A model generated the notes under the pieces. That model searched no databases. It saw only the letters and a list, made by a program, of their open reading frames with translations, and was not told where the DNA came from. Position numbers and translations under genes: made by a program. Below are positions 7,884 to 17,219 of a stretch of 33,264 nt of DNA, piece after piece. Source of the stretch: Acidobacteriota bacterium (GTDB taxonomy: Bacteria; Acidobacteriota; Aminicenantia; Aminicenantales; UBA4085); assembly GCA_012797375.1 (NCBI GenBank), contig JAAZPG010000136.1:1-33264 (forward strand). The letters are read 5' to 3'. Numbering within the stretch: position 1 is the first letter of the stretch; every line of letters starts with the position of its first letter.

Positions 7884-8555
7884 TTAATATTCCTTCCTCC
7901 GGAACAAGGCCAGGCTGAGGGAGAACGAGCCGTAGGAAAACAGGGCCAGGAGGGAGAGAACCGCGAAGACGGCGGGCGCCGGGCCGAAAGCGGCTTGAAT
8001 TTCGGCCACCGCGTTAGGAACCAGGCGAAAGAGCGTCTTGATCAAGCCGATGCCGACGGAGCTGCGGAAAACCATGAGAAGGACGCCGGTGACCTGCAGA
8101 ACGACGAGAAAAACGAGCAGCCCGGCCTGGCCGAAACGGACGAACAAAGGCATCAACAAACCGAAATAGACGGCAATGAAGGCCAGGGAGGAAAGAACCA
8201 TGCGAGGCCCGAAAACCGTCGCGGCCGGAAGCTTCGCTCCCGGAACCACGGCCATCAAGAGGGAGCCGGCGGCGAACATGAGGAGCATCAATATCCAGCT
8301 CAGAAGAAACCGGGCCCGGAGGTATTCCCGGCGGGTGACGGGAAGACTGAGAGTGAACGTTTCGGCTTTGAACTTGTCCTCCCGGCCGAATAGAACGAAG
8401 GGGACGATGACGTAGAGGAACGCGCAAAGGACGGGGAGGAGCGTCGTGCGGCCGATCCGGGAGCCCATATAACCGATATAGAGCGGATAGACGAGTCCGA
8501 CTCCCAAGACGAATTTCTTATGGAGAATGAAATCCTTGCGGAACAGTTTAATCAT
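7884..8555 (-). CDS. ABC-2 type transporter permease
   Basis: A 223-residue membrane protein with about six hydrophobic spans and the cytoplasmic loop KAETFTLSLPVTRREYLRAR, which parallels the other permease. I chose the ATG at 8553-8555 (MIKLFRKDF) rather than one 13 codons upstream. It has a GGAG ribosome site and overlaps the ATPase stop by exactly 8 bases, as the other ATPase/permease pair does. It partners with the ATPase at 8548-9411. Confidence 0.85.
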   Translation of the reverse strand: MIKLFRKDFILHKKFVLGVGLVYPLYIGYMGSRIGRTTLLPVLCAFLYVIVPFVLFGREDKFKAETFTLSLPVTRREYLRARFLLSWILMLLMFAAGSLLMAVVPGAKLPAATVFGPRMVLSSLAFIAVYFGLLMPLFVRFGQAGLLVFLVVLQVTGVLLMVFRSSVGIGLIKTLFRLVPNAVAEIQAAFGPAPAVFAVLSLLALFSYGSFSLSLALFRRKEY

Positions 8556-9411
8556 GGGAAGCTCCGGAATGCAGGAAGACCATGATGTCTTCAATCGAGG
8601 CCCGGTCGAAGACGGCCGAGGGGAAGGCGGCCCGGGACGCTGGAATATCCCCCGTCAAGGCCTCCACCCCGTAGGGCGATTCCCGGACGGCCCGGAACAG
8701 GGGACAACGGACGGGATCAAGGAGCTCGGGCCCGCCCTTGACCACGGCCCATTTATCCCGGATGTCATCCCGCGGCGCCGAGAGAACAACTTCTCCATCG
8801 AGCAGCAGGGTCACATAATCGGCCGTCCTCTCCAAATCCGAGGTGACGTGGGTGGAAAAAAGAACCGCCTTCCGGCCGTCTTGGATCACGCCGGCGAGAC
8901 GGTCCAGAAGCTCCCGCCGGAAGACGGGGTCCAGGCCGGAGGTCGGCTCGTCGAGAATCAGAAGGTCGGCGTCGTGGCTGAGGGCCAGAGCCAAGGAAAA
9001 TTTCATCTTCATCCCATGGGACAGGGCCTTGAATTTCTTTCCGGCCGGAAGCTCGAACTCCCGGAGCATCGCTTGGAACAGGGCGGGATTCCAGCATGGA
9101 TAGAAAGGCGCCACGACGGAGGCGATATCCCGAAGCGGGACGTCCTCGACCAGGGCCGGCGTCTCGTGGACGAACCCGATCCGGTTCTTAACTGCTTTTT
9201 CATCGGCGAGGTTATCCAGGCCGAAGACCTTGATCGCCCCCGCCTGACGCCGAACCAAGTTCAGGATAAGCTTGACGATCGTCGTTTTGCCGGCGCCGTT
9301 GGGACCGACCAGCCCCATGATCGAGCCCTCGGGGACGGCGAACGACACGTCCTTGAGGGCGAATCCCTTGTAGGACTTGCGGAGTCCGGAGATTTCGAGG
9401 GCGGCGGCCAT
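8548..9411 (-). CDS. ABC transporter ATP-binding protein (second of two paralogues)
   Basis: A 287-residue ABC ATPase with Walker A GPNGAGKT (residues 36-43), signature LSHGMKMK (130-137), Walker B LLILDEPTSGLD (150-161) and H-loop STHVTSD. Its start codon shares one base with the stop of the GntR gene (TGATG), and GGAG lies just upstream, so regulator and ATPase are coupled. It is similar over its whole length to the ATPase at 6957, showing duplication of an ATPase-permease unit. The arrangement GntR-ATPase-permease recalls the Bacillus ytrABC-type resistance operons. Confidence 0.92.
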   Translation of the reverse strand: MAAALEISGLRKSYKGFALKDVSFAVPEGSIMGLVGPNGAGKTTIVKLILNLVRRQAGAIKVFGLDNLADEKAVKNRIGFVHETPALVEDVPLRDIASVVAPFYPCWNPALFQAMLREFELPAGKKFKALSHGMKMKFSLALALSHDADLLILDEPTSGLDPVFRRELLDRLAGVIQDGRKAVLFSTHVTSDLERTADYVTLLLDGEVVLSAPRDDIRDKWAVVKGGPELLDPVRCPLFRAVRESPYGVEALTGDIPASRAAFPSAVFDRASIEDIMVFLHSGASHD

Positions 9412-9788
9412 CAGATATTCTCCTTGAACAGAAGACGGAGCATGTCCGCCACCTGGCTCTCTTCGATACCCATCAGCCGGGCCTCGTCGACGGCCCGGGC
9501 CAGCGCTTCCTCGACGACTTTCATCTTCTTCTCCCGGAGAAGTTCCTTATTCTGGACGGCGACGAAGGTGCCCTTGCCCCCCACCGTGTCAAGGAAGCCC
9601 TCGGCTTCAAGCTCGTCGTAAGCCCGCTTGGTCGTGATCACGCTGATTTGGAGGTCTTGGGCAAGGCGCCGGATGGAAGGCAACGGGCTTCCCTCCTCCA
9701 AGTCGCCGGAGAGGATCTGGGCCTTGATCTGTTTTCCAATCTGCTCGTAGATGGGGTCGGGCGAGGAGTTGGAAATGATGATTTTCAA
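9411..9788 (-). CDS. GntR family regulator, YtrA subfamily
   Basis: A 125-residue repressor made of a winged-helix domain (residues about 10-75, with PIYEQIGKQIKAQILSG and the recognition region LPSIRRLAQDLQISVITTKR) and a short helical dimerisation tail, the YtrA layout without a large effector domain. Translation starts at TTG (9786-9788); AAGGAG lies 8 bases upstream and there is no better ATG. It leads the six-gene operon down to the C69 peptidase. The promoter just upstream lies inside a perfect inverted repeat, so autoregulation is likely. In B. subtilis YtrA responds to cell-wall antibiotics; the inducer here is unknown. Confidence 0.9.
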   Translation of the reverse strand: MKIIISNSSPDPIYEQIGKQIKAQILSGDLEEGSPLPSIRRLAQDLQISVITTKRAYDELEAEGFLDTVGGKGTFVAVQNKELLREKKMKVVEEALARAVDEARLMGIEESQVADMLRLLFKENI

Positions 9789-9825
9789 AACCGGGGCTCC
9801 TTCCGTTCTACTTGTATCATTTGTT

Positions 9826-9856
9826 TATACTGTTTATATATTACAATCACAGTATA
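9826..9856. promoter_or_regulatory. Likely operator of the YtrA-type regulator
   Basis: A perfect 8-bp inverted repeat, TATACTGT (9826-9833) and ACAGTATA (9849-9856), with a 15-base AT-rich spacer. The long spacing resembles the widely spaced half-sites described for YtrA-type GntR proteins. The right half-site contains the -10 hexamer of the operon promoter, so binding would block RNA polymerase. Confidence 0.65.
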
Positions 9857-9878
9857 GCCGGCGGTTTTTATTTGTCAA
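9851..9878 (-). promoter_or_regulatory. Sigma-70 promoter of the GntR-ABC-C69 operon
   Basis: On the minus strand TTGACA (9873-9878) is separated by 16 bases from TATACT (9851-9856). This is one of the two best sigma-70 promoters in the window. The start point should be near 9844, about 55 bases before the TTG start codon. Confidence 0.75.
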
Positions 9879-9935
9879 GTATTTTTTATAAAATAAGAAG
9901 GCGTTTCAATCCGCCTGGAATCGGAGGCTCTGACC

Positions 9936-10709
9936 ATGAAAAATGCCGTAATCGCTTCACTTTTCCTCGTTCCCGCCCTTCTCCTGACTTTCTTTCCCGC
10001 CGGATGTTCCGGTTTCTCTTCCGATTCCGAGGCGGCGCTGGAAGCGGCCCGGGTAGCGATCTTGGAGGAATTCAACCGGGTTAATATCGAGCTGCGCCGG
10101 GCCGCCGAGCGCCTGGGAGCGTCGGGCTTGACCGGATGCGACGCCCGCTCAGCCCTCGAGGATCTTTATCTCGCCATCCCCTCGGCCGTGGATTGCGCCG
10201 CCGTCGACTCCCGCGGGATCATGGTGACGATCGAGCCGGCGTCCTACCGTCACCACGAAAACAAGGACATCAGCGGCCAGGAGCAGGTGAAGAGGATGCT
10301 GGATCGCCGCGAACCGGTCATGACCGGAATCTTCCTGACTGTCGAGGGGATCGAGGCCGGCGACGCCGAATACCCGGTCTTCGGGCCCGAGGGGGCGTTC
10401 CTCGGCTCCGTCAGCCTGCTTTTTTCGCCGGAGAAGCTGCTGGACGGCGCTCTCTCCCCCGTCTCCGGAAAGACCGACGGCCTTGTCGTGATCGAGACGG
10501 GCGGACGCATCCTCCGTCATTCGGATGGCGCCCGCATCGGAACAAACCTTTTCGCCTCGGCCGGCTTCAAGAGCGACGAACGCATGCGCCGGCTTGGGGA
10601 GCGACTGGCCGCCGAGCTCGAGGGACGGGACGGCCCGACGGGCGCATCCTGGAAAAGCGTCGAGCTTTACAACGGCTTCTGGCGGATCGTCGACCTGCCG
10701 TCTCGCTGA
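9936..10709 (+). CDS. Lipoprotein with probable Cache-type sensor domain
   Basis: A 257-residue lipoprotein: signal peptide with lipobox FPAGC and lipidated Cys24. A long helix (about residues 30-60) precedes an alpha/beta region with features of a Cache/PAS-like extracytoplasmic domain: DCAAVDSRGIMVTIEPASYR, VFLGSVSLLFSP-type strand pairs and VIETGGRILRHSDGARIGTN near residues 186-205, the pattern of a ligand-binding PAS strand-helix unit. Unlike chemoreceptors it has no second membrane segment or signalling domain, so it may present a ligand to a partner. The start has GGAGG at good distance. It diverges from the GntR operon and converges on the M49 gene with a 7-base gap. The domain assignment is from pattern only. 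Confidence 0.7.
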   Translation: MKNAVIASLFLVPALLLTFFPAGCSGFSSDSEAALEAARVAILEEFNRVNIELRRAAERLGASGLTGCDARSALEDLYLAIPSAVDCAAVDSRGIMVTIEPASYRHHENKDISGQEQVKRMLDRREPVMTGIFLTVEGIEAGDAEYPVFGPEGAFLGSVSLLFSPEKLLDGALSPVSGKTDGLVVIETGGRILRHSDGARIGTNLFASAGFKSDERMRRLGERLAAELEGRDGPTGASWKSVELYNGFWRIVDLPSR

Positions 10710-10716
10710 TATTCAA

Positions 10717-12765
10717 TCACAGGAAGCCGTACTTCTTTCCGTACTCCAGCATCTGGGCGACGTAATCCTCGGGCAGCGAGATCTTAACGTCGACGATCTT
10801 GCCGCTTCCGTCCGTGACGGGCGTATAGACGGGATTGATGAAGCCGGCGTAGGGAGCCAAGTTCAGCTTGGCGTACCGGGCCAGGACCTCGGCGTGGAGT
10901 TCCGGATCGATCTTGACGCCGTAGGCCTCGACAAGATTCTTGGCGGCCTCGTAATCGCCCTCGCTCGTGATCCGTTGGATCTCGGCCAAAAGCCGGCCGT
11001 AGAGCGTCCGCAGCTTCCGGTAATCGTTGATCACGAAATACGTCTTACCGTCCTTTTCGATCCGGCTGATGACGTTTTCCGGCATCCCTTTCTCATAGAC
11101 CCATTGGGAGACCAGCGCCCGGCTCCGCATGTGGGCCTGCTCGATCGTCTGGCCCGGCTGGATCCGGGTCATCTGGGTCAGGAGGCCGTTGCGGATATTG
11201 GCGTCATACTCGGCCTTGGCCGCGTCCTCGTTCGGCAGCAGGCCGAGCTCGAGGATCTTCGGATCCATGATGTAATAAAGAGCGAACAGGTCGGCCCGGG
11301 CTTCCTCGACCGGGGAATGGTAGTTCTTGAGCGCTTCGGAGCTGACGCCGGGGAGAAGCTGGCCCGAGCCGTGGCCCAAGACCTCGTGGAAATCGGTGTG
11401 AAGGTTGCCGGCTTGCCCGCCGTACGTCCGGCTCCGGTCCAGTTCCTCGGGCGAGGCGGTGAATTCGGGGCCGAAGCCGGAGGCCAGCGAGGACTGGTTA
11501 TAAGCATAGGTGATGTTCTCCAGGGTCACGGACTTGGAGCCGTGATTGACCCGGATCCAGTTGGCGTTGGGCAGGTTGATCCCGATGGGCGTGGACGGGT
11601 AGCAGTCCCCCCCCAGCATGGCCGCGGTGATGACCTTGGCGGCCACGCCCTTGACTTCCTTTTTCTTGAATTTCGGGTCGACCGGCGAGTTGTCCTCGAA
11701 CCATTGGGCGTTGGCCGAGATGAGGTCCGCCCGCTTGGTCGCCTCCAGGTCCTTGAAGTTGACCAGCGATTCCCAGGTCGCTTTCCGCCCCAGCGGGTCG
11801 TTATAGACCTCGATGAAGCCGTTGACGAAATCGATCCGGGAGTCGAGATCGCCGACCCAGAGGATGTTGTATTCATCGAAATCATTCAGGTCGCCGGTCC
11901 GGTAGTACTTGATCAAAGCTTCGATCACTTGCTTCTGCCGGTCGTTTTCGGCGACGCCGGCCGCCTTTTCCAGCCAGAAAACGATCTCCTTGATCGCCGG
12001 CCCGTACATCCCGTCGATCGAGGCGGCGATCTCGGCGACCCGCCCGTCCTTCTTGACGACCTTCGTGTTCAGGCCGTAGGAAACGGGGGTTTCGTCCTTT
12101 GGATCGATGACCTTCTCGTAATACCGCTCCACCTCGGCCTGGGTGACTCCTTCGTAGAAATTAACGGCCGATTGAACCACTAAATCCCGCGAGGAATCCT
12201 GGGAGACCTTCTTCGCATCGACCGCCGGGTCGAAAAGGATCGGCTGAAGGAAGGCGATGAACTCGTCCAGCGACTGCCCCGCGGCCGCCGGAAAGGCCGC
12301 TCCTTCCGAGCCCTTCACCAGCCCGGCGAAATAGTCCGGCTCGATCTCCGGCAGGAACTTGTCCGTCGCGTAATGGTGATGGATGCCGTTGGAAAACCAG
12401 ACCCGCTTGACGTAGGCCATGAACTTGTCCCAGCGCGGATCGGTCCGGTCGCCTTTGTAGCCCTCGACGATCGCGTCCAGCGTTTTGCGGATCGTCAGGT
12501 TATGCCGGTAGTTCTGGTCAAAGACGATGTCCCGGCCGCAGAGAGCCGCCTCCGAGAGGTAATAGACCAGCTCCTTCTGGGACGGCGTCAGGGCTTCAAC
12601 GCCGGGGACTTGGTAGCGGAGGATCCTCAGGTCGGCGAACTGGTCGACCTGCCAGCGGAATTCGGGGGCGGCGGCCGCGGGTCCGGGCTCGCTCTTCTTG
12701 CATCCCGGGACCAGGGGCGCGGCCATGATCAAAACAATCGAAAACAGGACGTTCGAACGGGACAT
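10717..12765 (-). CDS. Peptidase M49 (dipeptidyl-peptidase III) lipoprotein
   Basis: A 682-residue zinc exopeptidase that releases dipeptides from peptide N termini. The zinc motif HEVLGH is at residues 460-465 (HExxxGH type of family M49) and the further ligand Glu488 lies in EEARAD (487-492). The 28-residue distance between them is that of the short bacterial form known from Bacteroides rather than the human form. I chose the ATG at 12763-12765 because of the strong site GAGGAGG and because it gives a lipoprotein signal with lipobox VPGC (Cys22); a longer in-frame reading has no signal. Membrane anchoring suggests that it trims imported peptides at the cell envelope. The amino acid permease is divergent next door. 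Confidence 0.92.
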   Translation of the reverse strand: MSRSNVLFSIVLIMAAPLVPGCKKSEPGPAAAAPEFRWQVDQFADLRILRYQVPGVEALTPSQKELVYYLSEAALCGRDIVFDQNYRHNLTIRKTLDAIVEGYKGDRTDPRWDKFMAYVKRVWFSNGIHHHYATDKFLPEIEPDYFAGLVKGSEGAAFPAAAGQSLDEFIAFLQPILFDPAVDAKKVSQDSSRDLVVQSAVNFYEGVTQAEVERYYEKVIDPKDETPVSYGLNTKVVKKDGRVAEIAASIDGMYGPAIKEIVFWLEKAAGVAENDRQKQVIEALIKYYRTGDLNDFDEYNILWVGDLDSRIDFVNGFIEVYNDPLGRKATWESLVNFKDLEATKRADLISANAQWFEDNSPVDPKFKKKEVKGVAAKVITAAMLGGDCYPSTPIGINLPNANWIRVNHGSKSVTLENITYAYNQSSLASGFGPEFTASPEELDRSRTYGGQAGNLHTDFHEVLGHGSGQLLPGVSSEALKNYHSPVEEARADLFALYYIMDPKILELGLLPNEDAAKAEYDANIRNGLLTQMTRIQPGQTIEQAHMRSRALVSQWVYEKGMPENVISRIEKDGKTYFVINDYRKLRTLYGRLLAEIQRITSEGDYEAAKNLVEAYGVKIDPELHAEVLARYAKLNLAPYAGFINPVYTPVTDGSGKIVDVKISLPEDYVAQMLEYGKKYGFL

Positions 12766-12811
12766 GCGATCCTCCTCATCGGCGAATGGAACGGGAATGA
12801 CATCACGGGAA

Positions 12812-12841
12812 AGCATATCAAAACGCCCGCCCCCCTGACAA
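12812..12841 (-). promoter_or_regulatory. Possible sigma-70 promoter of the M49 gene
   Basis: TTGTCA (12836-12841) and TATGCT (12812-12817) on the minus strand, spaced 18 bases, about 45 bases before the start codon. Confidence 0.4.
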
Positions 12842-12968
12842 TCCCGCGGAAGAGCCGGCCGGCGGATTTTTTCCCTTTTCCTTGATTTTTTTGCTAAGAT
12901 ATGGGGCTTCAGTCCACGGAACGGCCTTCCGACCCGCGCCGGACCGCCCCTTTCCGCGAGGAGAAACC

Positions 12969-15026
<2,058 letters not shown>

Positions 15027-15044
15027 TCCTGGTCTCCCAGACGA

Positions 15045-15557
15045 TCAGAAACGTCCGCGGCGGATCAGCTCGGCCGGCGGACGGCGCTTTTTGGGGCCGG
15101 GGGAGTCGGCCGGGTAGCCCAGCGGAGTGAAGGCGACCGGGACGAGTTCGGAGGGGAGGTTGAGGACCTCGCTGGCGGCCTTCGGATCGAACGCCGCGAT
15201 CCAGCACGTCCCCAATCCCTCGTCGGCCGCGGCCAGGATGAGATGATCCAGGGCGATCGTCGCGTCGACCTCGGCCGAGCACCAGCCGTCGTGCCGCCGC
15301 CTCCAGCTTTCGGCCGGAAGCGCGCAAACGGCCAGAACGAGGGGCGCCTGGACGAACCACGGCCGCCCGTAGACGCGGCCAAGCTCCTCTTCCCGGCCCC
15401 GGGTAGGCACAACGACGATCCGGAACGGCTGTCGGTTGCAGGCTGACGGGGCGAGACATGCGGCTTCGAGAACACGGGCGAGCTTCTCTTCCTCGACGGG
15501 ACGCGGGTCATAGGCCCGGACGCTGTAACGGCGGCGGATCAGATCCTGAAAGTTCAT
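15045..15557 (-). CDS. Nitroreductase family FMN oxidoreductase
   Basis: A 170-residue flavoprotein of the nitroreductase family. The N-terminal FMN phosphate-binding region RRRYSVRAYDPRPVEEE (residues 8-24), APSACNRQPFRIVVV (36-50) and the C-terminal helix region ALDHLILAAADEGLGTCWIAAFD are all typical. It is short for the family but has both FMN-binding ends. I chose the ATG at 15555-15557, which has GAGGGAG upstream; a 126-codon in-frame extension runs antisense-like through the next gene and is rejected. It lies 17 bases after the glycosyltransferase gene, likely in one transcript. The substrate cannot be inferred. Confidence 0.88.
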   Translation of the reverse strand: MNFQDLIRRRYSVRAYDPRPVEEEKLARVLEAACLAPSACNRQPFRIVVVPTRGREEELGRVYGRPWFVQAPLVLAVCALPAESWRRRHDGWCSAEVDATIALDHLILAAADEGLGTCWIAAFDPKAASEVLNLPSELVPVAFTPLGYPADSPGPKKRRPPAELIRRGRF

Positions 15558-15574
15558 GGCGCGTTCTCCCTCGG

Positions 15575-16753
15575 CTATTGCGGCCAGATTCTCACGTATC
15601 GATAGAGATGGGAATGGAAAAAGATCCGGAGAAAGGTCAAGACGACGAGAGCGAGGGAAAAAGCAGCCGGAAACCACCGTTCTCCTTTCGCCAAATAATC
15701 CGCGGCCTTCGGCCGGACCTTGAAGAAGACGAGAAGGCCGGCTAAGGCCGTAAGCGGATACGCCGGGAAAATATACCGGTCCGCCTTGCGGTCCGAGAGG
15801 GAAAAAAGAACCGCCGCAATCAGGACCGACAGGAGCAGGAACCGGGCGAATCCATCCCGCGGAAAAGGCCTTTTCTTCCTCAAGGACGCCGCCCCGTCGT
15901 AAATCAATAAAAACGTCCACGGCGCGGCGAACCAAAGAATGCGGGCCGCGTACCAGGCGAAATTATAGGCCGCGTGAAGCGGGCGGAAGGCCCCGCCCAA
16001 GCTCCGGCCTCCCTGGACGGCGAAATAACTCGACCAAAAGCCCAGCTGAGTCGTTTCCCGGAACCAAACCTCGAACAAGGCGGCCGCCGCCAGGGCGATC
16101 AGATGGCCGGCGGCGATCCAAGAAAACGTCTTCCGGTTGCGGGCCGCCAGCAGCCAGAACAACCCGGCCGGAAGGGAGAGCCAAACCGCGCTGACTCCCT
16201 TGATCATTACGGCCGAGACCAGGGCCGCAGCGAACAGCCAACCGCCCCAACGAGAATCCCGCAGGCGGACCAAGCCGTAGATTCCGGCTAGGACGGCCAG
16301 GGCCAGAGGAGGTTCCTGGTTGGCCCGGATCAAGTACTGGAGAAAGGCGGGCGTCAGGATGACGCCCCAGACCGCTCCCCAGCCCAGGAGGGAATCTCCC
16401 CGTCTCTCCGCCAGCTTGAAAATCAAAAACAGGCTCGACAGCAGATATACGAAGTTCGCCCAGAGAGCCGCCCGGTCGGCCTTGACGCCCGCTTGAATGA
16501 AGAGCGCCGGAAGCCAGAAAATCCCGGGGGGATGCTCGAAAAAAAGCCCCTCGTTGCCCCCGTGCCCGCCCCACTGCGGCGCGCACCATTCCCCGTACGG
16601 CCTCCGGGCCAGCTTCTGCGAAAGGGAGCTGTAGCAGGAGGAATCCGAATCGCGGTATTCATAAGGGAAGACACTGATGATGACAAAGAGAGCGGCCGCC
16701 GCCGGGGCGAAAACAGCAAGACGGAAAAACCGGCCGGGGCTCGTCGCCTTCAT
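15575..16753 (-). CDS. GT-C fold glycosyltransferase (family 39/ArnT-like)
   Basis: A 392-residue polytopic membrane protein with about ten hydrophobic spans. After the first span the loop RDSDSSCYSSLSQKLA (residues 34-49) contains the acidic pair expected at the catalytic site of GT-C enzymes, and FFEHPPGIFWLPAL matches the PPL-type motif of the PMT/ArnT group. Such enzymes transfer a sugar from a polyprenyl-phosphate donor on the outer side of the membrane. The acceptor is unknown. No ribosome site precedes the ATG; the predicted transcript leader is only about 8 bases. Confidence 0.8.
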   Translation of the reverse strand: MKATSPGRFFRLAVFAPAAAALFVIISVFPYEYRDSDSSCYSSLSQKLARRPYGEWCAPQWGGHGGNEGLFFEHPPGIFWLPALFIQAGVKADRAALWANFVYLLSSLFLIFKLAERRGDSLLGWGAVWGVILTPAFLQYLIRANQEPPLALAVLAGIYGLVRLRDSRWGGWLFAAALVSAVMIKGVSAVWLSLPAGLFWLLAARNRKTFSWIAAGHLIALAAAALFEVWFRETTQLGFWSSYFAVQGGRSLGGAFRPLHAAYNFAWYAARILWFAAPWTFLLIYDGAASLRKKRPFPRDGFARFLLLSVLIAAVLFSLSDRKADRYIFPAYPLTALAGLLVFFKVRPKAADYLAKGERWFPAAFSLALVVLTFLRIFFHSHLYRYVRIWPQ

Positions 16754-16767
16754 GGGGATTTATCGTC

Positions 16768-16796
16768 AGATTAACAAAGCCGCCCGGGCATGTCAA
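16768..16796 (-). promoter_or_regulatory. Possible promoter of the GT-C gene
   Basis: A perfect TTGACA (16791-16796) is separated by 17 bases from TAATCT (16768-16773), on the minus strand. The -35 overlaps the stop codon of the GNAT fragment. The expected start point is about 8 bases before the ATG at 16753. Confidence 0.45.
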
Positions 16797-17173
16797 AGCT
16801 CCCGTTCCATCTCGTATTGCCGCGCGTAGACGGCGAATCCCGCCTTTTCGGCCAAAGCGGCCGTCGCCGCGTCGGCCGCTTCCACATTAATGAGTTTAAC
16901 GGGCGCCGGCCCGCCGGATACATCGTCTAGAAGACGGTCCATCAGGCGGGCGGCGATCCCCCGCCGCCGGAACGCCGGATCGACGGCGATGTTCGTCACC
17001 CAGCGCAATTCCGGATAATAAGCCGCAAACCCGACCCATCGGCCGTCGAGGCGCGCCCCGTGGATTCTCAGCTCGTCGGGGATGCGGGCCAGGGAGGCGA
17101 AGCTGTTTTCCCAGGAGGGGAGCCAATCGGCGAAGGCGGCGGGGCCGGCCGAGCCGGCTCCGCCGGGGGATAT
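16793..17173 (-). pseudogene. GNAT acetyltransferase fragment or gene with a non-standard start
   Basis: The frame encodes the acetyl-CoA-binding half of a GNAT enzyme: WENSFASLARIPDELR, then GARLDGRWVGFAAYYPELRW, then motif A VTNIAVDPAFRRRGIAARLMD and a final AEKAGFAVYARQYEMEREL. The usual first strand and helices, and in related proteins roughly 100 further N-terminal residues, are missing: the frame is closed by a stop 15 bases upstream of the given position and the methyltransferase gene ends only 33 bases before that. No ATG, GTG or TTG precedes the conserved core except TTG at 17008, inside it. The only codon with a good ribosome site (GGGAGG, 5 bases away) is ATA at 17171-17173, used here as the boundary. 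Either a truncated remnant or a rare AUA start. Confidence 0.55.
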
Positions 17174-17219
17174 TTTTTCCTCCCGGCTTTATCCGCGGAC
17201 GGCGCTCTCCCGCCGTCTC

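Noticed and set aside
9865-9892. Possible plus-strand promoter TTTTTA-N17-TATAAA for the lipoprotein
   Set aside because: The -35 match is poor and the region is simply AT-rich; not strong enough to list as a feature.
10525-12183. Plus-strand frame of 552 codons opposite the M49 gene
   Set aside because: The minus strand carries HEVLGH and EEARAD at correct spacing; the plus frame starts inside the lipoprotein gene in another frame.
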